Shown: in pieces, positions 6,108 to 11,587 of the stretch | Position numbering within the stretch: position 1 is the stretch's first letter | Layout: each line of letters begins with the position of its first letter | Source of the DNA: Steroidobacteraceae bacterium | GTDB taxonomy: Bacteria; Pseudomonadota; Gammaproteobacteria; Steroidobacterales; Steroidobacteraceae | Direction: 5' to 3' | DNA: 11,587 bases | Assembly (NCBI GenBank): GCA_025927665.1 | Contig: JAICKZ010000077.1 | Coordinates: 1-11,587, forward strand | Notes under the pieces: model-generated | What the model was told of the DNA's origin: nothing | The model's input: only the letters and a program-made list of their open reading frames with translations | Databases searched by the model: none | Position numbers and translations under genes: made by a program

Positions 6108-6695
6108 TTACAACAGATCTTTCATCGTTCTCAGTGACTCAACGGTGATAGCCAACCCTAAAGACAAAAACGTATTGAGCAATTCATCAATCGTTTTCGA
6201 CGGGTTTTTAAGTGACCTTCGCTGTTCCTTCACAGCAATGCAGACAGCCTCAGGAAAAAGATCAAATAAATGCGAGATAAATTCGTCCGGATGTTGCGCT
6301 TCGATTCCAAATGGCTGCAATAGATACTGCGGAAAGTCCTTGAGATTGTTTGTTACAATCACGCCAGCCTGACAACGTATTGCGGCTGCTAACACATGTC
6401 TATCCCCTTGATCTGGTAATTCCACTTGATCTGGTAATTCCACTTGATCTGCCAATCCTTGGTGCCCGGTGACTAAACAATCAGGAATGGCAGCGTCCAT
6501 TTTTTCTTTTGTCCGTTGAAGCTGTTTCGCCGTCAAATCTGAACGATTAGCCAGTATCGAACGAATCCATTCATCATGAATTTCATTAGTCCAACGCGCA
6601 CGAAAGGTTCCAGTAAGTGCCAGTTGCATTAATAAGTCGCGCAGCGGCGCTGGGTACAAGACGCAAGCATCGTATATGGCAACGAAGTTGCTCAC
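6108..6695 (-). CDS. PIN-domain ribonuclease toxin (VapC-like)
   Basis: This 195-residue PIN-domain protein is probably the toxin of a type II toxin-antitoxin pair; such toxins cleave RNA with Mg2+. Candidate metal-binding acids are D9 (AIYDACVLYP), E42 (IHDEW), D98 (GDRHVLAAAI) and D120 (NNLKDFP), matching the usual Asp-Glu-Asp-Asp set. The C-terminal 60 residues extend past the minimal PIN fold, as is usual in this longer subfamily (about 190 residues). The GTG start lies 4 bases after the antitoxin stop, with no good Shine-Dalgarno of its own, so translation is probably coupled. A duplicated VELPDQ (85-96) just before D98 comes from an 18-bp tandem repeat in the DNA. The frame is intact. 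Whether the protein is still active is unknown. Confidence 0.88.
   Translation of the reverse strand: MSNFVAIYDACVLYPAPLRDLLMQLALTGTFRARWTNEIHDEWIRSILANRSDLTAKQLQRTKEKMDAAIPDCLVTGHQGLADQVELPDQVELPDQGDRHVLAAAIRCQAGVIVTNNLKDFPQYLLQPFGIEAQHPDEFISHLFDLFPEAVCIAVKEQRRSLKNPSKTIDELLNTFLSLGLAITVESLRTMKDLL
6407..6451. repeat. 18-bp tandem repeat inside the PIN toxin gene, 2.5 copies
   Basis: The unit CTTGATCTGGTAATTCCA occurs at 6407-6424 and 6425-6442 without a mismatch, followed by a half copy CTTGATCTG at 6443-6451. On the coding strand this repeats six residues (VELPDQ) in frame. From memory, relatives have a single LPD-x-x-DRH stretch here, so one unit looks like a recent duplication. Confidence 0.95.
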
Positions 6696-6699
6696 CTGC

Positions 6700-7158
6700 T
6701 TAATATCCCATTCCTAATTGCTGAGCTTCCGTAGCCAGTTCGTTCAATGCCTGTTTACTTGCAGCCATTGTCCGATTTTTATATTCAAGAAGGTCCTTGA
6801 ATTGAATGCGCCGATGCGTGCCAACTTTGGTGAATGGCAGTTCGCCACGTTCAACCAGTCCCACCAAGTAAGGTCGCGACACATTTAAAAAATCAGCGGC
6901 TTCCTGTGTTGTTAACACTGCATTAACCGGAATTATCGTCACACCATTTCCTTTTGCCATCTGCGCTAAAATTTGCTCTAACATTCTCAGTGCCGAAATT
7001 GGCACCTCAATTTCCTCATTACCGTCAATTACTCTCAGGCGAGCTGGTTCTCCGCGCCCAATACACGCAGCCAAAAGGCGGCTACTTTCTTGAGCCTGTT
7101 TTATCTCTGATTCCTCCGGTAATGATGGCTCACTCAATCGCATCAATTTTGCGTTCAT
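6700..7158 (-). CDS. Excisionase-family (MerR-like helix-turn-helix) antitoxin partner
   Basis: This 152-residue protein has a DNA-binding domain at about 82-126, LTTQEAADFLNVSRPYLVGL followed by VERGELPFTKVGTHRRI. This is the typical excisionase/MerR winged-helix pattern in which the TKVGTHRRI strand follows the recognition helix. The N-terminal segment (36-68) may be a dimer or oligomer region. The acidic, Gln-rich C-terminus (133-152) is a likely toxin-binding tail; that is inference. The ATG has a good Shine-Dalgarno (TGGAG, 7-8 bases upstream). It stands directly upstream of the PIN toxin, the usual antitoxin-first order. It probably binds its own promoter, where repeats are visible at 7223-7258. 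It could also be named a stand-alone excisionase-like protein, but the partner gene argues for an antitoxin. Confidence 0.85.
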   Translation of the reverse strand: MNAKLMRLSEPSLPEESEIKQAQESSRLLAACIGRGEPARLRVIDGNEEIEVPISALRMLEQILAQMAKGNGVTIIPVNAVLTTQEAADFLNVSRPYLVGLVERGELPFTKVGTHRRIQFKDLLEYKNRTMAASKQALNELATEAQQLGMGY

Positions 7159-7482
7159 GGGTATTCTCCAATCCTCAACTGATCATTTAATGCCTAAATT
7201 CGTTATGGACATATACTCTCACAAACGAAATATACGTAACAAACAAAATAAACGAAATGAGCATTAATTCCCCGATAGGTATAACTCATTGATACAGAAG
7301 AAACTAATGATTCAGCAACTACAATTTCTTTAATGATTTGTGATTCTGTGGAGCATTGAAATCGTACCGGCGTTTCCCAATGTGGCGTAAGGACGTCCGG
7401 GTTGTAGACCCAAATGCGAACAACTGCCAGCATCGTCAGCGCTAATCTTCTAACGGCTCACCACGCTAATCGCCAAAGGAAT
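7159..7482. other. 324-base gap upstream of the toxin-antitoxin pair
   Basis: The AT-rich part nearest the antitoxin holds its leader and candidate promoter (7223-7258). The rest, about 7340-7482, is more GC-rich and contains the palindrome GGACGTCC (7391-7398), a small GGGT/ACCC dyad (7399-7411) and a direct repeat CGCTAATC (7440-7447 and 7464-7471). A minus-strand frame at 7203-7433 crosses this region, but its end is low-complexity AT-rich DNA and it lacks a ribosome binding site, so I do not call it a gene. The stretch may contain remnants of a dispersed element. Confidence 0.5.
7223..7258 (-). promoter_or_regulatory. Candidate autoregulated promoter of the toxin-antitoxin pair
   Basis: On the minus strand, TATATT (7229-7234) matches the -10 consensus in five of six bases. 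A weak -35, TTCGTT (7251-7256), lies 16 bases upstream. Two exact direct repeats, AAACGAAAT on the plus strand at 7223-7231 and 7250-7258, cover the -10 and -35 boxes respectively and are 27 bases apart. Binding of the antitoxin to both would shut off transcription. Transcription would start near 7222, about 64 bases before the ATG. Confidence 0.4.
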
Positions 7483-8073
7483 TTATTGAAGCATTAGCTT
7501 ACGAGAGGCTACCAAACCCCAAATTACAAAAATGACTATAAAGAATACGATCCAATAAATCACCGACACCCGTTGTGAGTCGTGTAAATCCATGGTATCG
7601 CTGCCAACCCAACCACCATTAAGCCTAGCGATAATTGAACATGGATAACTTTTTGAAAGCCGACGACCACCAACTCTCGAACTATCTGTAAACACACCAG
7701 CGACTCGAATCAATCCATCGCAAGTGAAGTTCTCCCTATCAATCACTTTACAGTTATTCAATTTATTAACTTCAAGACTAATTGGCTCATATTCGATGTT
7801 GATCTTTAAGTCTTCTTCAATGAGTGCAACCACTTGAGATGCAGGATCAACGCGAAGCTTAACATCTGTCGTAAGCAGGCCTCGACAGTCTGGGATTCTC
7901 CAAGTCGGCGTATGCGACTCACCAACATATATCCCATGGCAATTACCTACTTCTCGATAACTAAATAAATGCTCAGTTTCTGCCCCGCCAAATAAGCCTG
8001 AACAACTGACAACCAATGACAAGAGTATAGGTAAGAAAATTAGTGCTATAGGATTTGGGCGTCGATATTTCAT
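7483..8073 (-). CDS. Predicted lipoprotein with a C-terminal membrane helix, unknown function
   Basis: The 196-residue protein begins with a basic stretch and a hydrophobic segment ending in LSLVVSC (18-24). VVSC fits a lipobox, so C24 would be lipid-modified after signal peptidase II cleavage. A second hydrophobic segment, VIYWIVFFIVIFVIWGL (171-187), lies near the C-terminus and is followed by a short tail with R191 and K192, which would stay in the cytoplasm. The 145 residues between would be periplasmic and contain five further cysteines (45, 63, 108, 118, 145). No family motif is recognised. The start has no clear Shine-Dalgarno. It is the first gene downstream of ppsA on the same strand, 120 bases away. 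It could instead be an uncleaved protein with two membrane helices. Confidence 0.7.
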   Translation of the reverse strand: MKYRRPNPIALIFLPILLSLVVSCSGLFGGAETEHLFSYREVGNCHGIYVGESHTPTWRIPDCRGLLTTDVKLRVDPASQVVALIEEDLKINIEYEPISLEVNKLNNCKVIDRENFTCDGLIRVAGVFTDSSRVGGRRLSKSYPCSIIARLNGGWVGSDTMDLHDSQRVSVIYWIVFFIVIFVIWGLVASRKLMLQ

Positions 8074-8131
8074 TTATTGACTAGCGATTGCTTTTTCAAT
8101 TTTTGCCCCACCATGCAATTCTGGTCGATGG

Positions 8132-8170
8132 ATGTAACATACCTCCACAATTTGTTCTCAGCAGTTACAT
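8132..8170. repeat. Inverted repeat downstream of ppsA
   Basis: ATGTAAC (8132-8138) and GTTACAT (8164-8170) are exact complements separated by 25 bases. The stem lies between the ppsA stop and the lipoprotein gene. No T-run follows on the minus strand, so it is not a normal terminator for ppsA. A regulatory site for the lipoprotein gene or chance are both possible. Confidence 0.3.
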
Positions 8171-8193
8171 TTAAAGAAAACAAAAATTAGTCT

Positions 8194-10605
8194 TCACCCC
8201 GTCTTACGTCGTCCCACCACAATACGTTGCGCTTCGCTGCGAGCCACTTGTTGCTTAACCGCAGCAAAACTGTCTGGGCTGACAGAGATGGAATCGATAC
8301 TGCACGCCACCAGAAGCTCTGCAAACTCGGGATGATCGCTAGGTGCCTGGCCACATAGTCCAACTTTTGCTTCTGCGCGATGTGCGGCAGTGATAACATT
8401 TTCAATCATCCATTTTACGGCAGCGTTTTGTTCATCAAATAACGAAGTTAATGCTTCGCTGTCACGATCTACACCCAATGTCAGCTGAGTCAGATCGTTG
8501 CTGCCAATGGAAAAGCCGTCAAAACGTTGCGCGAATTCTTTTGCGAGAATGACATTAGACGGTATCTCGCACATCACGTAGATTTCAAGACCATTCTCAC
8601 CGCGTTTTAGGCCATTGTTCGCCATGACTTGCAGAACCTTATCGGCCTCCGCAGTTGAGCGACAAAATGGAATCATCACCAACACATTCTTGAAACCCAT
8701 CTCGTTGCGCAGTCTACGTAATGCACGACACTCCAACTCAAAGCCTGGTTGATAACGTGGTGAGTAGTATCGCGACGCTCCACGAAATCCGATCATCGGA
8801 TTTTCTTCATGAGGCTCAAAGTTTGCACCGCCAAGCAAGTTTGCGTACTCATTAGTTTTGAAATCACTGGTACGAATAATGACTGGCGATGGAAAGAACG
8901 CCGCGGCAATACGTGCCAGCCCGCGCGATAGACGATCTACAAAATATTCTGTCTTGTCCACATAACCGCGTGTTAGTTGTGCGATTTGTTGTTTTTCATT
9001 TTTATCGCGCAGTGAATCGAATTGCAGCAGTGCCATGGGATGAACACGAATGTGATTGCTGATGACAAATTCCATGCGCGCTAGTCCCACTCCATCTGCA
9101 GGCAGTCGCCACCATCGATATGCTGCCGCCGGATTGGCGAGATTGAGCATGACCTTGGTGCGTGTTGATGGAATGTTGTTAAGAGACAATTCAGTTACTT
9201 CGAACTTCGCAATACCTTCGTATACAAAGCCTTCATCGCCTTCCGCACAGCATACGGTTACTTCTTGTTGATCGTGCAATAAGTGTGTGGCATTGCCAGT
9301 GCCGACAATGGCGGGCAAGCCCAGCTCACGACTGACAATCGCTGCATGCGAGGTCCGTCCGCCATGATCAGTGATGATGGCCGCTGCACGTTTCATTACA
9401 GGCATCCAATCAGGATCGGTGTTGGTCGCCACCAGAATGGATCCATCCACAAACCGATTCATATCTTTCGGATCTGCAATGATACAAATACTTCCATTAA
9501 CAATGGCCTCACCAATGGCGATGCCTTTAATCAGTTTTCGACCTTTCTCTTTCAAGTCGTAAGTTTTCAACGCACTGGCATCACGTCGTGATTGCACGGT
9601 TTCTGGTCGTGCTTGCACGATATATAATATTCCAGTATCACCATCTTTGGCCCATTCCGTATCCATGGGCACACCGTAGTGTGCTTCAATGGCGCAAGCC
9701 CAACGTGACAACCGCAGAATTTCAGCATCGGTAAGCACAAAAGCTTCGCGTTCTGCCTGCGATGTCGGCACATTCTGTGTGCTCTTCAACCCACTGGCAT
9801 AAATCAACTTGTATTCCTTACTGCCAACACGTTTTTCCACAATGGGTTGCAACCGTGTATCCGATAGCAGTGGTTTGAAAACTTCGTATTCATCTGGATC
9901 AACGGTACCTTGCACCACATTTTCACCCAGTCCCCATGCGGCATTAATCACGATCACTTTGTCGTAACCGGTTTCAGGATCGATAGAAAACATTACGCCT
10001 GATCCACCACGATCCGCATGCACCATTTGCTGTACGCCAATGGATAAAGCGACTTTCAAATGATCAAAGCTCTTGGTTTGTCGATAGCTGATGGCACGAT
10101 CAGTAAATAACGACGCGTAACATCGTTTACAAGCGATCAACAATTCGCTCGCACCGCGCACATTCAAGAATGTTTCTTGTTGTCCTGCAAAACTTGCATC
10201 GGGCAAATCTTCTGCCGTTGCACTAGAACGAACTGCGACATCAAGATTGGGTAACGCGGCACGTTCACACAGTTGTGAATAGGCCGTGGTTATTTCAGTT
10301 GCAATATCAACTGGCCAGTCGGCACGCAAAATTTCACGCCTTATCGCTTCACCGGTTTCTGACAAGGTTGCTTTACCGGTAGCCAATGCATTCAATGCGT
10401 CGCGAATGAATGCTTGCAGATTGTTTGCGTTAATAAATTGCCAATACGCGATCGCGGTGGTAGCAAATCCAATGGGTACCTTGATGCCATGCTGCGTGCA
10501 CTGACTAACCATTTCACCCAGTGAAGCGTTTTTGCCGCCCACCGATGCAACGTCGCCACGAACAATTGTTTCGAACCATTTAATCAGTGAACTAGCATTA
10601 CCCAT
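8194..10605 (-). CDS. ppsA: Phosphoenolpyruvate synthase (pyruvate, water dikinase)
   Basis: This 803-residue enzyme converts pyruvate, ATP and water to phosphoenolpyruvate, AMP and phosphate, the first step of gluconeogenesis from C3 substrates. The N-terminal ATP-grasp domain (about 1-340) shows VGGKNASLGEM (22-32), AVRSSATAEDLPDASFAGQQ (124-143) and VQARPETVQ (330-338). The swivelling phosphohistidine domain carries HGGRTSHAAIVSRELGLP (414-431) with H420. The C-terminal TIM-barrel binds pyruvate: GFRGASRYY (607-615), GSNDLTQLTLGVDRD (701-715) and the catalytic cysteine C751 in GLCGQAPSD. T418 corresponds to the threonine that the PpsR regulator phosphorylates in E. coli. Length and motifs are normal and the frame is intact. 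It is divergent from an acetyl-CoA synthetase-like gene; the 163-base region between them has dyads. Confidence 0.97.
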   Translation of the reverse strand: MGNASSLIKWFETIVRGDVASVGGKNASLGEMVSQCTQHGIKVPIGFATTAIAYWQFINANNLQAFIRDALNALATGKATLSETGEAIRREILRADWPVDIATEITTAYSQLCERAALPNLDVAVRSSATAEDLPDASFAGQQETFLNVRGASELLIACKRCYASLFTDRAISYRQTKSFDHLKVALSIGVQQMVHADRGGSGVMFSIDPETGYDKVIVINAAWGLGENVVQGTVDPDEYEVFKPLLSDTRLQPIVEKRVGSKEYKLIYASGLKSTQNVPTSQAEREAFVLTDAEILRLSRWACAIEAHYGVPMDTEWAKDGDTGILYIVQARPETVQSRRDASALKTYDLKEKGRKLIKGIAIGEAIVNGSICIIADPKDMNRFVDGSILVATNTDPDWMPVMKRAAAIITDHGGRTSHAAIVSRELGLPAIVGTGNATHLLHDQQEVTVCCAEGDEGFVYEGIAKFEVTELSLNNIPSTRTKVMLNLANPAAAYRWWRLPADGVGLARMEFVISNHIRVHPMALLQFDSLRDKNEKQQIAQLTRGYVDKTEYFVDRLSRGLARIAAAFFPSPVIIRTSDFKTNEYANLLGGANFEPHEENPMIGFRGASRYYSPRYQPGFELECRALRRLRNEMGFKNVLVMIPFCRSTAEADKVLQVMANNGLKRGENGLEIYVMCEIPSNVILAKEFAQRFDGFSIGSNDLTQLTLGVDRDSEALTSLFDEQNAAVKWMIENVITAAHRAEAKVGLCGQAPSDHPEFAELLVACSIDSISVSPDSFAAVKQQVARSEAQRIVVGRRKTG

Positions 10606-10768
10606 GATTTCGATCTCGCAATTAATACTTATAGAATCGATGTCTATGGATTAGCAGTTTCAATCCATTGCCTTTGCAAGCGTATGCGTACTTCCACTGA
10701 ACAAAGCGATGCATCCACGCATTAGCAGTGTATTTCCAATCATTAAGTGCTATGTTCTTCTAACAATC
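10606..10768. promoter_or_regulatory. Divergent control region of ppsA and the acetyl-CoA synthetase-like gene
   Basis: This 163-base region must hold both promoters. An inverted repeat, ATGGATT (10646-10652) and AATCCAT (10662-10668) around a 9-base loop, lies about 45-60 bases upstream of the ppsA ATG. An exact direct repeat ATTAGCAGT occurs at 10650-10658 (inside that dyad) and 10721-10729, 71 bases apart. A -10-like TATAAG for ppsA lies on the minus strand at 10628-10633, but no convincing -35 is spaced from it, which fits an activator-dependent promoter. No clear promoter is seen for the rightward gene. Exact box assignments are uncertain. Confidence 0.5.
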
Positions 10769-11587
10769 ATGACTATCCAAAATCTTGATGCACTATTTTG
10801 TCCACGATCCATTGCACTGATTGGAGCAAGTGATCATGTAGGTTCATTGGGTACGTTGCTGCTACGCAATCTGATCGATGCCGGATATCAAGGAAATATA
10901 TTTTTGGTGAATCCAAAATATAAAACCGTCATGCAACGTACATGCTATTCCGACATTGCAGCGTTACCAGAATCACCTGACTTGGCAATTATCTGTACAC
11001 CTGCCAATACCCTACCTGCATTGATTGATTCACTCTTGTTGCGCGGTACACGTGCAGCCATTGTCATCAGTGCCGTTGCAAATCATGACTCTGGCGAACC
11101 ACAAAATCATGAACTGCAGTGGATCATCAATGCCAGGCAAAAACAATTGCGCATCATTGGACCCAACTGTATCGGCGTTCAATCGACTGGCCATCATATC
11201 AATGCGAGTTTTGCACATCTTGCAGCAAACGCTGGTTCATTGGCCTTTGTGACGCAGTCCGGTGCAATGGTGACCACCGTACTTGATTGGGCGCAACCAC
11301 GTGGTATTGGTTTTTCGCATGTTGTTTCATTAGGAGATATGAAAGATGTCGATTGTGGTGACATGCTCGAGTATCTCGCTGCAGATCCAAACACCACGGC
11401 GATATTGTTGTATGTGGAAGCGATTCCTGCTGCACGTAAATTCATGATTGCAGCACGTGCTGTTGCAGATAAAAAACCGGTGATAGTAATCAAGGCTGGA
11501 CGTTCTGAATCGGGAGCACGCGCTGCTGCATCACATACCGGCATGATGGCCGGAGCAGACGCCGTGTATGAAGTTGCGTTGCATCGA
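10769..11587 (+). CDS. ADP-forming acetyl-CoA synthetase / Pat-type protein, N-terminal part
   Basis: The gene runs off the right edge after 273 codons. The N-terminal CoA-binding Rossmann domain has PRSIALIGASDHVGSLG (11-27), VNPKY (47-51), DLAIICTPA (71-79) and GPNCIGV (131-137). The succinyl-CoA-ligase-like domain follows, with VTQSGAM (162-168) and IKAGRSESGARAAASHTG (241-258). H256 sits at the SHTG site that is phosphorylated in archaeal ADP-forming acetyl-CoA synthetases. The family includes stand-alone alpha subunits, alpha-beta fusions, and Pat/PatZ proteins in which a C-terminal GNAT domain acetylates lysines. Which type this is cannot be seen within the window. The ATG at 10769 has a weak Shine-Dalgarno, but the next residues match the family start. 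Confidence 0.9.
   Translation, partial: MTIQNLDALFCPRSIALIGASDHVGSLGTLLLRNLIDAGYQGNIFLVNPKYKTVMQRTCYSDIAALPESPDLAIICTPANTLPALIDSLLLRGTRAAIVISAVANHDSGEPQNHELQWIINARQKQLRIIGPNCIGVQSTGHHINASFAHLAANAGSLAFVTQSGAMVTTVLDWAQPRGIGFSHVVSLGDMKDVDCGDMLEYLAADPNTTAILLYVEAIPAARKFMIAARAVADKKPVIVIKAGRSESGARAAASHTGMMAGADAVYEVALHR

Noticed and set aside
6461..6472. GGGCACCA on the minus strand as a possible second copy of the tRNA-Leu 3' end (att site)
   Set aside because: The match is only 8 bases, in inverted orientation and inside the toxin coding sequence. Attachment repeats are normally longer and direct.
7203..7433. 76-codon minus-strand frame upstream of the antitoxin
   Set aside because: The second half is a translation of AT-rich repetitive promoter DNA (VYFVCYVYFVC), and there is no Shine-Dalgarno. 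The region is better explained as regulatory or non-coding.
7440..7471. CGCTAATC direct repeats and nearby CTAACGGC as an integron attC-like site
   Set aside because: The paired core sites and the long imperfect stem required for attC are not present, and there is no integrase.
8194..10605. Ser419 in place of Cys before the phosphohistidine of ppsA (RTSH against RTCH in E. coli)
   Set aside because: This is common variation among PEP-utilising enzymes; the histidine and threonine are retained, so it is not evidence of altered function.

Overview
The window looks like chromosomal DNA of a gammaproteobacterium of moderate GC (mid-40s percent, judged by eye). The grounds are the gene order rnr-rlmB, a class II tRNA-Leu(CAG) with encoded CCA, a PpsA-type phosphoenolpyruvate synthase, and the family types of the small envelope proteins. 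I cannot name genus or species.

Layout. Positions 1-451: left edge with a probable partial gene leaving the window on the minus strand and a non-coding stretch with two adjoining palindromes. Positions 452-4441 (minus): a tight operon of ribonuclease R (rnr), 23S rRNA 2'-O-methyltransferase (rlmB) and an AcuC-like zinc-dependent lysine deacetylase, with junctions of only 5 and 7 bases. Positions 4442-4665: divergent tRNA-Leu with a strong promoter (perfect -35, GC-rich discriminator) and a hairpin in its leader. Positions 4666-8193: an accessory strip between the tRNA and ppsA. It holds a four-helix membrane protein, a secreted periplasmic protein, a PIN-domain toxin with an excisionase-like antitoxin, and a predicted lipoprotein with a C-terminal membrane helix. 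Positions 8194-10605 (minus): ppsA. Positions 10769 to the right edge (plus): the N-terminal 273 residues of an ADP-forming acetyl-CoA synthetase or Pat/PatZ-type protein, divergent from ppsA.

How the genes relate. RNase R and RlmB serve RNA turnover and ribosome maturation. The operon's third gene is a protein (or small-molecule) deacetylase, while the opposite end of the window carries a protein of the family that makes acetyl-CoA and, when fused to a GNAT domain, acetylates proteins. ppsA between them is the entry to gluconeogenesis from C2/C3 substrates. An acetate/acetylation theme is therefore plausible, and since E. coli RNase R is controlled by acetylation, the rnr-deacetylase linkage deserves a second look. 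The E. coli acetylation site does not appear to be conserved here, however.

The most concrete oddities seen directly in the sequence are: an 18-bp in-frame tandem duplication just before a catalytic aspartate of the PIN toxin; paired direct repeats overlying the likely promoter of the toxin-antitoxin module; and dyads in the ppsA/acetyl-CoA synthetase divergent region and at the left edge. I saw no CRISPR array, transposase, inverted-repeat-bounded IS or rRNA gene.
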